Origin: Onthophagus taurus
Taxonomy: Eukaryota; Arthropoda; Insecta; Coleoptera; Scarabaeidae
Assembly: GCF_036711975.1 (NCBI RefSeq)
Contig: NC_091976.1
Coordinates: 27,900,001 to 27,964,000 of the forward strand
Direction of reading: 5' to 3'
DNA length: 64,000 nt
The translations under genes and the position numbers were made by a program. Below are positions 13,601-24,857 of this stretch, one piece after another (position 1 is the first letter of the stretch; every line of letters starts with the position of its first letter). A model generated the notes under the pieces. It did not search any database. It saw nothing but the letters and a program-made list of their open reading frames with translations, and was not told the DNA's origin.

Positions 13601-16600
13601 TATTTAAAGATAATGAGGTATTTTTAAGCAGTAACACCATAATCTACTATAGTTTGTATTTAAAAAAATACAACTTTGTGCTGTATTTCAAAAACCTTAA
13701 AATATTTTTAAAATTTTTCAACGGCAGTATATTCTACTTAAAAAAGTGTCTTTAGAAAGTATCAACCTCATTTATCTAATTTCAAACATAAACGAAATAT
13801 GAACATTATTTGAAATGATGAAAATTTGACTTTTTGGCTATATCTTAAAAACAAAAGAAGATAGAGGTTTGGTGTTTGCGGGATTGGGTTAGTCTCGAAA
13901 AAAGAGACCGGGACATGGCACCTACTTTTTTCGTATCTCTTATAGTTTCTGAGATAGCCTATAATAACACCCAAATTTGCCCACCCTGTACACTGAACTT
14001 GGCAGAACTTCCTCATCTAACCTTTTCTTTATCAATTTGTTTAGGAACATAATCACAATTAACAATAGTGATTCGGAAGAGACGAGATTTTCATAAAGTC
14101 TTGTCTCGTCACGCCGATGAACTAATAAGTCTTGCATCAAGTCTCGTCTCGTTTCTCGTACGAGAGTCTCATAAAAGTATCGAAATCTCGTCATGCATAA
14201 TCTTATTGTTTCAGTGCAATAAGGAATACTTAAATACTTGCTATAATGTAACACCCCTCAGCCCTGTCGGTCGCAAATGATTTTGTTTTTCACCCAATCA
14301 TTTAGGCATAACAAACATCATACAGATTTATTACTAAGGCGATTTCGATGTTTTGTTGTAGTTAATACAGCACGTGAGAATAATCTTTCCGCCGAGACTG
14401 AAGTAGCCGGTATGCTTAAGAGATGTCGTGCCATTAAATTTGAAAAAGAAAAAATTCATTGTATCTCTGCCTTTATTACACCGAGGCATAGAATAATATT
14501 TTTGAAGCTCCTGCATCCATTCTCCTTGGGAAAGCGTAGGATTTACTGCATACAAAACATCAAAATCAATTACAAAATCCGACTTTTCCGCTCTAGAATC
14601 TTCTCATTGCTCTAATTCCGTTACTTTCGAACGTTGGCCTTCTGATTGATGGAAAGAGGCTTTTGTATACATCTTCAAATTTCTGAATCGAAGTCTCTTT
14701 TAATTTTTGGCTCCAATTGTCATATCAAAAACTTTTATCTTATGCCGCGAATCGAGAATTAAAACTGCAGCATAAATCTAATTAGTTTTACGATAATACT
14801 TTAATATTTTGTCTCTCGCAGATTGAAAACTAACAATAAGCTGCTTCGACAGCGTTTCCATCTGCCTTTCAGTCCCATGCATACAACCACCATTGGTAAT
14901 TTGACGTACTTCTCTCCTCCGAGTTTCTTGGAAAGTATTTGAAAGTTGACTAGTAATTTATGCACTACTTCTAGCAGTATCCATTCTTTGTCCTCAAGAA
15001 CATATGGTTTTAAATCAACAACATTTTGACACAATGCATCAAGTCTATGTCTATCTTCAAGAGGTACTTGGAACATATGATTACTGGAAATGCAGATATT
15101 ATTTACAAAAATACTTACCTGTGAGACTCTCGTTAATTAACAATGCTATCGCAAGGTTTGGCACCCATTTCTCCAAGTTACTTCAAACTTCTTTGTCGTA
15201 ATTAATTGAATTTTGTTCAAAATCCCATTTAAGAAGAAGAAGAAAACGATTTAACAAATACTCAACTCAGAAGAACAGTAGAAATGTTTTTTTTTAATAC
15301 AATTTAGTTAATGTATTAATTACACTTAGGTTGTTATTAATGGTAACCTTTTTATATTTGATATCAAATTTAAACAGAAAGAAACTTTGGACAAAATTCA
15401 ACTAGGTAAGTCATTTTAGTGGAAAGAATGAAATCGATGTTCTGGACTTCTTTGTCAAGTATCCTATCGGCTTTCTCCTTATTTAAACCTTAAATATTTG
15501 TTTAATGCCCTGCAACTTGCGTCAGAAACAAGTCCAAAAGTACATCTTTAAAGTATATCAATAGTATTAATTCGTAGGCTTTTAATATCGGTGGTAGAAA
15601 CTTTCTGCGTTATGCAGTGAGTCAGAGGCAAGTTAAAAAGTGCACTGTAGATGAAGCTTTTGATTGAAACTCATCATTTTTCTTCTTATATATTATTTCT
15701 TATATTATTATTCCGGCCCAGGGTAAATACCCAAACAGTGGGTATAAAAGTAATACCAGTAATAAATGAAATTGTCAACAATCAAAGACGTATCATAAGA
15801 CCAATCTGTCGTAATTGAGATTAGATCAAGTTATTATGATTATTATCATCAAGCATCCCTCTGCATCTACTGTTGAACATAGACCTTCCCTATTCTATTC
15901 CATTCGATTCTATTCTGTGCTGCCTGAATCCAATTGTTGGTCATTCTTTTGACGTCTACTTCGTCTGTTCGCCACTTACGCTTTGCCACAATGTTGACCA
16001 CATCATTTACGCCAGTTCTTCTTCATAGGTGTTCATTTCGTATGTAGTCCCTCAGAGTTAGACCCAGGATCGACCTCTCCATCTATCTTTGTGTTACTAG
16101 GACCCTCCTGGCAGTGGTTACCGTTAATGTTACAGTTTCGGAGCCTTATGTCATAACCAGAAACATGCATTGAATGAAAGCCGTTCTTGGATTTTTCTCT
16201 TGAAGATGTTTATAGGCTGCCCATACGAGTTGGTCTTTCTGTTTAGTTCGCTTGTTTGATTATCTGAACTTCATAGCCAAGATATACATAGCTGTCAACC
16301 CTCTCAATCTCATTATCCCCAATCATATTTATCATAAATTTTGAGTCGTTCAGCATTAGTTTAATCTCTCCAAAGCTATCCAACATAAGAACTATATCGT
16401 CCACGTAGCGCAAATTACTTGAGGACTGTGATGAACAATTTCGGTTCAACAGTGTATTGCCTTGTTTTACTCACAATCAGTACTTTACTACTTCTACTCT
16501 CTTCAGTACTTTCATACAATTTTACCGTCATTGTAGCATTCTTGTAGATGTTATAAATAAGTTTGGTATATCGATAATCGACTCTGCATTCCTGAAGTGC

Positions 16601-19123
16601 TTGCCATCAAGTCAATTTAAATTAAATTTTATAAATACCTGGTATTAGCAACTCTGTATATATTTGATGAAAAATATTACAGTGTAATTGTACCAAATGC
16701 TGTAATAGTTCAAATATGTTCATATGTCTATGACCATAATATATGTTCTCGTCGGCAAAACATATAATATTTGAAACCAAAATGACGTCTGACAAGTTTG
16801 CTGCCACTAAATTATTAATTTCAGAGTATGAAATGTTTAAATCACTTGATTACTGATAGTTTATAATAGTGATACTGTTAAAGGTTGTACAGGAATAGAT
16901 GTAAGGGAGAAAATCAATGGATTTAGCTAAGAACAAAGAACTGAGATAAGATTCACCAGTTACTAAGAATCTAAGTGTTACAATAAGTTGTTCTTCCACG
17001 CTTATACTGTTTCTCAAATGAGTATTTTTCTGTGCAACCAATTTATATACACTATGTGCCAAAAACGTATCAACACCTCGATAAAGATGAGTCACCAAGC
17101 TGGAATCTTAACAAAACGACTGCCATTTGGTGAGTGAAGTTCTTTCAAGAAATCTTTCAACAGTGCTTCGAGCATGATCTGCGTGGTCTGAAAAAAATAA
17201 CCAACCTCGTCGTCCTAGAAGCAGACGTCATGGAGCGACTAACGAACATGAAGACAAATAAGTCTTAGAGACGAATTTCGTTCTTTGGCTGCAATTGGTG
17301 TTTAGACAGATAGAGAATTAGTCCGGGATAAGATTCCTGCTTGCAGAATCATGTAAAATCTGCGAATAACGTCATTGTTTGAAGTTTATTGACTCTGAAC
17401 TTGCCGTCGAGGTTCTTAACGAATATCTGTTTTAGAAATAACATTAATATAATAGAACCCATAGAAATGAGAAGATGATATTTCACGAAACATTATTTAT
17501 TTAGGTTTGGCCAACTTTTATAAGATGCAAGGAGCTCAATTTTAGCTATCGTTAAAACTTTTGTGAATAAGTGCAAAGTTCTCCAAGTTCTAGAATTATA
17601 CAATCGTTTATTTGACACATTAAATGAGCTTCAATTCTAGAATTTGCAGAACTTGTAATAAATCTCCTACCACACTCCTATCATGGTATTTTTGAGTAAG
17701 AGTTGTTCCTATATGGTTACTAAACTTTATATTTGAGTATTAAAATTTTGCAAGAGTAAGCTTGATTTCTGAAAATTAATTTCTGTCAAGGAGTTCATCT
17801 TCTAGTTCATTACATTGGGTTTGTCTGAATGATATTTGTACTTCTTAAATACTCCGAATCTTTGCTCTGTGCTGGAGGCAATAAAATTTAGAAATACTGC
17901 TTCTAGGTTCTATCTTTAGGAAGACTGGTTGGCTAACATGGTTATTGTTATATTAACACCAGTTTTCCCATTCTCCTCTAAAATTTTTCTGAAAAATGTC
18001 TAAATTTCTAATCCAATGCCACAGCTTTAAAACAGAATGAAATCATAGTAAACATCATAACACATAAAGAAATCTCTACCTAGTGTATAAAAAGATCTTA
18101 CAAAATGGTCAAAATCAAAACTTAGTGTATATCCCTCATGATAAGATCCATTTTGGAGCTATGATCACAACATAGCCTACATAAGCATCATCCATTGAAA
18201 ATAATGATGCACAATGAATATCATAAAAGAGCTTTATTTAACATATTTTTTTAATTAGCTCAAATATTACGTTTATTGGTAAAATACAGTAATTTTAAAA
18301 GCACACAATTTTTTATTGCAACTCTTGTTGGAAATAAAAAAGTAAAATTGAAAAGTACAGTTGTAGTTTGTAAACGTGGGTTTTCGGTTGTTGGAAAATC
18401 ACGGTCCGGGAACATCGTCAATTTCCGGAGTGGACGGATATGGAAAGCGGTGGCAGCCGCGAATTAATTGCACTCGATCATTTGCATATTATTCGGCGGG
18501 GCAGGAGCGGCCACACGAACGCCTCTGACTCGGTCGCTGGAGGAGGAGGAAGTGCGGTCTTCTCTAAACTAATCACCAGAGCTGTTTGACCTCGCCTAAT
18601 CCATTTACCTGCACCCAACTATAATCTTCTCCCACAGTCACCTGCAAGGTCACGTTTAACTCCTTAACTTTAATTTTAAAAAATCAAATCGGTTTTCTAC
18701 ACAATTCTTTTTGTTATAGATGAGTACCAGTTCTTATCCAACGATGGCACAATCTTTTTCGATGTCCCATAGTACGAATATGAGCACCGTTGCTGGAATG
18801 CGACAAGATGCTATGGGTGAGTAATTCTATCCGATTTAGAGGCGTTCAATTTACCAAGATGATTCTCGATGTTAGGACCAAAAATCTATCTTGAAACGGA
18901 AATAGAACTTGCTTGAGATCGTCGGTCCAGATCTTATCTCGTTTCCTAAGGAAATTACCTTACTTCCTTCCAACCAAATAATTTTTATGAAAATAAACAT
19001 AAATTTTCTTTTAAAGGTATGAGTGCAGAAGATGAATGGTACAATAAAAGTTTATCGGCATTGAGAATGAATTCAACTCATCATCCAAACCTGGCGGCTC
19101 CAATGTTACAATACCAAACGTAA
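7636..19123 (+). CDS. unc-42: Paired-like homeobox transcription factor, UNC-42/PROP1-like
   Basis: This is a sequence-specific nuclear DNA-binding factor. Five exons join in phase: 7636-7897, 9132-9397, 10916-11092, 18720-18816 and 19017-19123, giving 302 residues. The homeodomain spans exons 2-3: [32 protein letters not shown], then [16 protein letters not shown]. It has glutamine at position 50, with the intron after RIQ that is common in PRD-class genes. The C-terminus holds a degenerate OAR-like motif, [11 protein letters not shown]. The HYPDIY.REELAR and LNEARIQ signature matches the nematode UNC-42 / Drosophila CG32532 group better than ARX, PPH13 or PHOX2. The first ATG of exon 1 is at 7636 (MMEDLRPNL). 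The same frame is open upstream to a TGA at 7459 and encodes a plausible peptide (FNIFPAIFSRQLNFN), so an upstream 5' exon may exist. Intron 3 (7.6 kb) is full of transposons. The symbol is by family resemblance. Confidence 0.88.
11539..12177. mobile_element. 640 bp foldback element, TACAGGGTGTCC termini
   Basis: The element begins TACAGGGTGTCCAAATTTCG and ends with the inverse, GGACACCCTGTA. The arms pair over nearly their whole ~300 bp length (for example GGGTATCTCAGTTATTATG left against CATAATAACTGAGATACCC right), meeting near 11840-11880 at two facing 'actcaaa' stretches. No transposase frame is visible. It lies in intron 3 of the homeobox gene and abuts the next foldback through a shared TA. 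Confidence 0.9.
12176..13990. mobile_element. 1.8 kb foldback element, TACAGGGTGGGC termini
   Basis: The left arm starts TACAGGGTGGGCAAATTTGG and the right arm ends CCAAATTTGCCCACCCTGTA. Matching inner arms are seen at 12195-12345 against 13820-13975, and at 12780-12900 against 13665-13770 (for example ATACTGCCGTTGAAAAATTT against its reverse complement). The left arm is interrupted by a further foldback at 12369-12734. The central ~700 bp is unique AT-rich sequence without a transposase. The element is most likely non-autonomous. Confidence 0.88.
12369..12734. mobile_element. Small foldback nested inside the 1.8 kb element
   Basis: Starts TACAGGGTGTATCTGAATGA and ends with its reverse complement TCATTCAGATACACCCTGTA. 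The arms continue through CTGCAACAAACTTCAAGG and the 'attttaagggtactttgata' segment and its inverse. It splits the left arm of the surrounding foldback, so it inserted later. A TA dinucleotide at both edges fits a Tc1/mariner-type target preference. Confidence 0.88.
14230..15200 (-). mobile_element. hAT-type transposase relic
   Basis: The minus strand carries two parts of a broken hAT transposase. At 14801-15076 a frame includes [16 protein letters not shown] and [10 protein letters not shown] with a following LPMVVV stretch, matching the 'D.EW.LL..' and 'LS.EKYPTL..' region of hAT catalytic domains. At 14334-14560 the frame includes [16 protein letters not shown] and then AKN-like TSLKHTG / GKIIL, resembling the C-terminal dimerisation region. 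Stops and frameshifts make it non-functional. A patch rich in gtctcgt/acgagac motifs at 14075-14175 may be subterminal repeat of the same element. Confidence 0.55.
15850..16450 (-). mobile_element. RTE-type LINE, 3' part, degenerate
   Basis: Read on the minus strand, 16243-16449 encodes [13 protein letters not shown] (the catalytic [FY]xDD box of reverse transcriptase). It is followed by the [12 protein letters not shown] thumb motif and then, through several stops, [17 protein letters not shown] and a further [15 protein letters not shown] stretch. This order is typical of the end of RTE-class ORF2. Upstream parts are missing. It lies in intron 3 of the homeobox gene, opposite to the gene. 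Confidence 0.75.
17100..17430 (+). mobile_element. Possible Tc1-like transposase scrap
   Basis: In one plus frame the segment reads as a [18 protein letters not shown]-like stretch followed in another frame by [13 protein letters not shown]. Both recall the linker and DNA-binding part of Tc1-family transposases. The fragment is short and frameshifted, and no terminal repeats were found, so the call is tentative. Confidence 0.3.
18380..18640 (+). promoter_or_regulatory. GC-rich candidate regulatory element in intron 3
   Basis: About 80 bp before exon 4 the base composition changes sharply from AT-rich transposon-laden intron to a ~260 bp GC-rich block. It contains GAATTAATTGCA (homeodomain-type TAAT core, 18461-18472) next to an octamer ATTTGCAT (18480-18487). 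The frame across it is not linked to a usable exon. A conserved enhancer is a reasonable reading by composition and motif content only. Confidence 0.35.
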
Positions 19124-19154
19124 TCTTCAAGGAATAACCGTGAGGAGAGTATGT

Positions 19155-19164
19155 AATAAATAAA
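19155..19164 (+). terminator. Poly(A) signals of the homeobox gene
   Basis: Two overlapping AATAAA hexamers lie 32-41 bp after the TAA stop. Further AATAAA copies occur downstream (near 19216 and 19355), so the exact 3' end cannot be fixed from sequence. Confidence 0.5.
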
Positions 19165-19919
19165 TTTTTGAGAACCCGTCTATTTCCAACTTTTTTTTGA
19201 ATAGAAACAGCTCAAATAAAAAATCTTCTTAACTACTTCGTTTTCACGGAATGAAACAAATGTAAAGTTTGTCCAATAAAATTGTCCATAAATCTACTTT
19301 TTTAATTAATTTTGTACATAAACTGTGATACTCGTTCAGTTTCCGGAATCGAAAAATAAAGAGAATATAGTGCGTAAATAGTGGTAGTCATATTTCTTTC
19401 GAGGTCTGTAAAATTGTGTGGCGAGTCGTTTCATTTATTACGTAAAGAATGTATAAAAAATTGATTGATTTTTCTACGTGTACTTCAAAAGAAACTAGAT
19501 AATTCAAGAAATTTTAAAATGAGATTATCGAAAACCTAAAAAAACTACAAACAAAAAACTCCTCAGTGTTTTTAGCCTAATGAAGAAATGATATTGTTAC
19601 AGGGGCAGTTTAAAAATTAACAAAAAAAAAAGAACTCTGGTCAGTTTTTTAACCGGCCTTTATACATACAAAATATAGAATAAATTGAAAAAAAAAATAT
19701 AAATATATATATTATGATTACATGTGCCATATATTTATTGTATTATTATTATTATTATTGAAAAATTAATGTGTGTCGTACGTTCTTTAGATTTTAAGAA
19801 TATGTGTAAAATTGTAAATAATAATATTAAAAATAAAACATTAATAATTTATTATGAATTTATTTGTTTGGGATTAAATTGGGATATTGTAATTTATTTA
19901 CAAAATCACTCAAGTAAGC

Positions 19920-20890
19920 CGTTAGAAATTAAAAAAAGTTCGGAAAAGTGTAAAAGTTACTTTAAAGTTTCGACTAAAATGTCGTTTACCATCTACAGTA
20001 TGTCCACGGAAAAGGTGTTGAATAGGAAAAAGCTTTTTATTTTTAATTTTATCGAAAATGTTAATCCAGTGGTCTGGAAACGTATGGTCTAACCATTGCA
20101 GCATAATGTGCTGGGCATCCATTTTGTTAAAAATAAAATGAACTGTATTCTAATGGAAGATTGTCTAATTCACCGTCGAGGAAATTTCTTAACATAGCTA
20201 AATAACTATTCGCATTACAAGTAGTGTCAAAGAAGTATGGCCCTATTATTCCGTAATAAGAAATGGCGCACCACACATTTACTTTAACACAGTACTGACG
20301 AGTCGTGGTATTCGAAAATTCGGATTAGAGTCACTCCAATATCCTGCATGATGCGAAGCCACAATACCATTGGTCGCAAAAGTTGATTCATCAGGAAATA
20401 TTATTTTCTTATGAAATCCTCTTTCCATACTGCCAACCCATAAAGAAAAATCCAAACATTTTGCTTCATCGCCGATTTCCAAAACATGATTAAAAACTGG
20501 CTTGTATGGATGTATCTTGTTGTGTTTTAATATCTTCTGAATTTGCGTCTTTTTAACAAATTGGAGATTTTCAGCTCTTCTTCTTAATGATAATTTCGGG
20601 TGTTCCTCTACTGAATGTAATACCTCATCATTTTCATTGTATCTCTTCTTTTCTCTAGGTATTCGCAACAATGACCCAGTGCTTAAAAACTTTAAAATTA
20701 TTTTAGTCTCAGATACATACACATTGGGGAATTTTTCATTAAATTCCTGGATAACTCGACGATAACATTTTTCGCCTTTCCCTTAACATTGCACCAAGTA
20801 AATTGTTTGGTGTAAAATAAGCATTTTAAGCTGACAATACTACGGCTACTAAAGTATAAAAGGGAAGTGTCAATAAAGCTTGTCACTATC
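19920..20890 (-). mobile_element. IS630/mariner-superfamily transposase relic
   Basis: On the minus strand, 20279-20890 encodes an HTH-containing N-terminal region (SETKIILKFLSTGSL, RRAENLQ, VKKTQIQKILK). It is followed by KIIFPDESTFATNGIV and HHAGYWSDSNP, the second-aspartate region of the IS630-like DDE transposases common in insects. Downstream, 19922-20122 has DAQHIMLQWLDHTFPDHWI, the conserved 'DGAPAH...FP.RWI' block. Frameshifts separate the parts. It lies just after the homeobox gene's 3' end. Confidence 0.75.
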
Positions 20891-20984
20891 ATCTACCTAC
20901 TCAGAGAGTAGATGCTTAGTAGATGATGGTAGATGCTTTTTGTATCAATTGACACACCATCTATTAACACAGAGTCTATTGATA

Positions 20985-22190
20985 TACAGTTCTAGTGTTA
21001 GTTCTAATATTGCACTAGCACTATCACTAGAACTAACACAAGACCTAGAACTAGAATCATTCGGGTTTAGCCGTCTTTAGAGACGTGCGGCTAAACCCGA
21101 ATGTTTCCAGTTCTAGGTCTAATGTTAGTTCTAGTGATAGTGGTAGGTAGCGCTAGTTAGTTTATTTTTATTGCACTAAAACTAGAACAAACACTAGACC
21201 TAGAACTAGAAATAGTCCGAATATTTCTAGTTTTCGGTCTATACCTTTTCAAGTTCAAATTAGCACAAATCATTTTAAAATGGCATTTAACAAAACCAAT
21301 TTGGCAACTGTCAAAATCAAATTAGCATTCATTTTTATACTTGGTAAGGTGACATCCTCATGTTTAAAATAGAGGTGATGTACTTTTGAATTCCGGCTAT
21401 AAACATGTTACAGTTAGTTACATTGATTTTTGGAATATTGTTCCTAACGCATTTGCCAAATCCACCTTTACAAGTACTTTCAAAATTAACCAGCATTAAC
21501 ATTGGACTGTAAGGACTTAGCCTTACAAGTTTATGATGAAGAAACTCTTGTTCTTCAAACATTTGTTCAACACCACAATGGCAAGGAGCATCAATCGCTA
21601 AAGCCATTTAACATTAGCTATCTTGAGCTCTCCTTAAGCATTGCCTAACAAACTCATTCATGATAAATCAATCCCAAGTTACTGATATATCCGACAAGAT
21701 GTATACTTGCTCCCCTGCTACCAGTAGCAATGAAAGTGCCACAACTTCCTATTTTTGAACGACCTCAGATTTTCTTCAACTTTAAGTTTAAAGAAACGGT
21801 GATGTTCATCTGTAATTTTTATTTTACGTTTCCTTTCTCATGGTTTTTCTTCTTCTTGATTTGTTATCCATCTGAACTGTTCTTTTTGTAACACTAAGAA
21901 TTTCAGGTAAGTTGCGCCAGACGCAATTCGTATTGTAAACAACACAAACTTGACGTTTTACGTTTGCTGCTTCCTTTTTCTTAATTTACCATTTTGAGTT
22001 TGATTAGTGCCAATTTGAACTTGAAATAGTATAGTGTTAGTTCTAATATTGCACTAACACTATCACTAGAATTAACACAAGACCTAGACCTAGAATCATT
22101 CGGGATTAGCCGTCTTTAGAGACGTGCGGCTAAACCCGAATGTTTCTAGTTCTAGGTCTAGTGTTAGTTCTAGTATTAACACATTGTCTA
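20985..22190. mobile_element. DDE transposon relic with hairpin-bearing ends, copy 1
   Basis: The core (about 21245-22030) is bounded by inverted repeats: left CAAGTTCAAATTAGCAC, right the inverse GTGCCAATTTGAACTTG. Inside, on the minus strand, 21335-21607 encodes ALAIDAPCHCGVEQMFEEQE and VRLSPYSPML, which match the second aspartate (ID.APCH) and LxPYSPMLNP region of IS630/Tc1-type DDE transposases. Part of an N-terminal domain follows at 21780-21990. Both flanks carry runs of ctagttctaggtctagtg-type repeats and a 46 bp hairpin (21058-21103 and 22097-22142). A related copy is at 58750-59975, so hairpins and transposase appear to belong together. Confidence 0.7.
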
Positions 22191-22205
22191 TTGCAACACA
22201 GTCTA

Positions 22206-22350
22206 CAGCGTGTTAACTAATTATCGTACCCGACGTCATCATTGCAAGATGCAATCTATATCACAGTACTGGTATTGCAATACGAATACTGTGATATTGG
22301 TTGCATACTTGCAATGATGACGTCGGGTACGATAATTAATTAACACACTG
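22206..22350. mobile_element. Palindromic MITE, copy 2 (CCCGACGTCATCAT family)
   Basis: A 145 bp near-perfect palindrome. The left end CAGCGTGTTAACTAATTATCG and the right end CGATAATTAATTAACACACTG pair, with TACCCGACGTCATCATTGCA on the left and its inverse on the right. Same family as 4831-4965. It sits directly next to the hairpin-bearing transposon. Confidence 0.9.
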
Positions 22351-22574
22351 TATCTAATGGTATCTAAGGACAGGTACTCAGTCGTTATGCATGGAAAGCC
22401 TAAGAAGAACAAGGGTATTTCACCTAATTTAATGACATTTTAGGGTTAACATTGCTTGTGACGTCACAAAACGTGACGTCACATCAAAACTTTAATGTAA
22501 TTTTTCGATTTTTAAGCCACATGATAATTCTTAAATTTTTCCTTAGGTTGAACAATTAAACTAGGACATTGTAA

Positions 22575-22580
22575 TTTATT
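22575..22580 (-). terminator. Poly(A) signal of lipoyl synthase
   Basis: AATAAA on the minus strand, 35 bp beyond the TAA stop at 22615-22617. No other hexamer lies closer. Confidence 0.5.
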
Positions 22581-22614
22581 TACATCCACAAATCACAATT
22601 TTACATTAACATTT

Positions 22615-23905
22615 TTAATTTACAGTACTAGTTTTTCGATTTTTTAAAATACTAGCAATAAAGAATTCGCCAGCTTTATAAGAACTTCGAACCAACGGTC
22701 CACTTGCAACATACAAAAATCCCATTTCGTTCCCAATTTTTTCCCAATGTTGATATTTAGCGGGTGTTACATATTCAACAACTTTTAAATGCCTTTTTGT
22801 AGGCTGCATATATTGCCCTAAAGTCACACAATCAACCCCATTATTTTTCAAATCAATCAACGTTTGCTCCACCTCCTCATCTTTTTCACCCAAACCCAAC
22901 ATAATCGACGATTTCGTAATTAATTTTGGAGTGAACGATTTCGCTGCGTTAAGAGTTGAAAGAGATTGGCGATATTTCGCACGTCTATCTCGAACGTAAG
23001 GTGTTAAAGATTCTACGGTTTCGATGTTGTGGGCGTAAACGTCCAAACCGCTTGTAGCAATCGTTTTAACGTTTTCTAGGTTTCCAGCAAAATCAGGGAC
23101 TAAGCATTCGACGAAAATGTTGCTATTCCTAAACAAAAATTTATTAAAAATACATCAATTTTGATTATGATAAGAAATTACTGTCTTTTTATTTCCTGTA
23201 CAGTTTCAGCAAAATGATTTGAACCTCCATCAGCTAAATCTAATAATATAATCAAATTAATAAAGTTATTTTTTTTAAATATTTTTTTATACCATCTCGA
23301 TCAACTGAAGTTAACACCACATAATCTAATCCCCATGAAGCAATGGCACGAGCTGTATTAATAGGTTCTGATGCATCTGGTGGGGGTGGATTCCTCGCTG
23401 TTTTAACTGAACAAAATCTGCATCCTCTTGTACATGTATCCCCAAGCAACATAATTGTAGCAGTAGCTGTTCCATGTTCACCTCCACCCCAACATTCCCC
23501 AATATTAGGACACCTAGCCTCCTCACACACCGTATGTAGATTTAATTGCCTTAATTGTTCCTTCAATTTACTATAATTCTTCCCTGTAGGAATAGATCTT
23601 TTAAGCCAAGGTGGTAAACGCAACCTTTGACTTTCTCCTTTTTCCCGTTTAAGTTTCCCATCATATTCATTCCATTGCTCAGGGTTTTCTTTTAGTACAG
23701 GGTCGGAGTTAACGATAAAATCTTGTAATGTAGGACCATTTGCGATTCTTTCCCGAAGGATTTCTAGATTGGGTTTATTTTCTAGAGTTTTGTGACTTAA
23801 CCTAAAAATCTTTTTTTTGGATTATTTTAAGATTCCACAAAAAATTTAACTTACTATTTTATTTGTGGCGATTCTTTTTGAGAGTATTAGCGGTTCTTTA
23901 AACAT
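22615..23905 (-). CDS. LIAS: Lipoyl synthase, mitochondrial
   Basis: A radical-SAM enzyme that inserts two sulfurs into protein-bound octanoyl groups, making the lipoyl cofactor of mitochondrial 2-oxoacid dehydrogenases and the glycine cleavage system. Secure exons on the minus strand are 23801-23293, 23239-23182 and 23128-22615, in perfect phase, giving 359 residues. Visible signatures are the auxiliary-cluster motif [12 protein letters not shown], the radical-SAM motif CTRGCRFC, and the C-terminal VRSSYKAGE with the cluster-ligating serine. The length agrees with ~370 residues in animals. The 5' end is unresolved. An ATG at 23905 opens [17 protein letters not shown], which looks like a presequence, with a good GTAAGT donor after 23855. 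Joining it to the TAG acceptor at 23802 puts exon 2 out of frame. An upstream exon, another splice or an assembly indel may explain this. Confidence 0.93.
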
Positions 23906-24269
23906 TTTGACCAAATTGTGAATTATTACGTTATCATTGTTTTGAAATTTCCTAAAAACGTAGTATTTCAGGCTTGATTTATACCAATTCTAACCTCAAA
24001 ATTAGTTTTAATTTATAATTTTATAACGTTAATTATAAAATTGAAAGGTAAATTGGTGTTTGTGGAAAATTGGGAATGTTTTTAAAACAAAAATCTTTTA
24101 AAAATCAATTAGATTAAGTAATTAATGATGTTAACAGTGTGAGTTAAGCATTGAAAGGTTATAACCTTCAAATAAGAACTTTGTATTTTTATTTTTTTAA
24201 TCTAAACTTTCTATTTTATTATATTTTTTCTTAAATCAACAATACAATACATTCATTAATTTTATTATC

Positions 24270-24857
24270 TTAAAAAATATCGGACCCAGTTTGCCTAGAT
24301 TTTATCCGGGCTTCCTCACTGGTCATTTTTTCTTCATTAGAAGGTTCTTGAGAATCCCCTTTTTCAGTTAATTTATTTTCCTGAAAGTCTTTAGAAATCT
24401 TTTCGGCATAAACTACATTAAATAAATCTTGAGCTGTAAATTCAGATTGAATAACATCAGGGGCTTTATATGATACATAAGGTTTAAGCTAAAAATTAAA
24501 ACGATTTTGTAATAAAAAAAAAGTAAATCGAGATATAACATATACATTAAAGCCTTTTAAATCTGGTACAATTAGCTCAGGAATCATTTCTGGGACTGTT
24601 ATAAATTTTCCATCTAACGTGTAACCAACATCTCTTACCCCACGTTCTAAAAATGAGTGTGTTATTAATTAATTAATCACTTAAACATAAAAATTACTTT
24701 GAATAGGAACATCAGGATCCGGATTTTGACTTTGTTGCTTTTTAAAAATTCTAGTACCACGTTTATTATACAACGAAAATTTTTTGAAGTTTCTTTTTCC
24801 TTCTCGAACGGCCGTCGTTGTAATTCCCCTTTTAATAATTAAATTAGTAAAGGACAT
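24270..24857 (-). CDS. mRpL41: Mitochondrial ribosomal protein L41
   Basis: A structural protein of the large mitochondrial ribosomal subunit. Three exons on the minus strand (24857-24698, 24646-24546, 24488-24270) join in phase to 159 residues. The N-terminus (MSFTNLIIKRGITTTAVREG) is basic and hydroxylated, as expected of a mitochondrial targeting peptide. The diagnostic block VPEMIPELIVPDLKGF runs over a splice into NLKPYVSYKAP, close to the vertebrate MRPL41 sequence, and then FTAQDLFN. The acidic tail (EEKMTSEEARIKS) is longer than the conserved part and of unknown role. The gene stands head to head with CoREST and its 3' end faces the lipoyl synthase promoter, so two mitochondrial genes lie in tandem. 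Confidence 0.93.

Noticed and set aside
19724-20092. 122-codon plus-strand frame after the homeobox gene
   Set aside because: It begins in low-complexity ATT repeats and runs antisense to a recognisable transposase relic.
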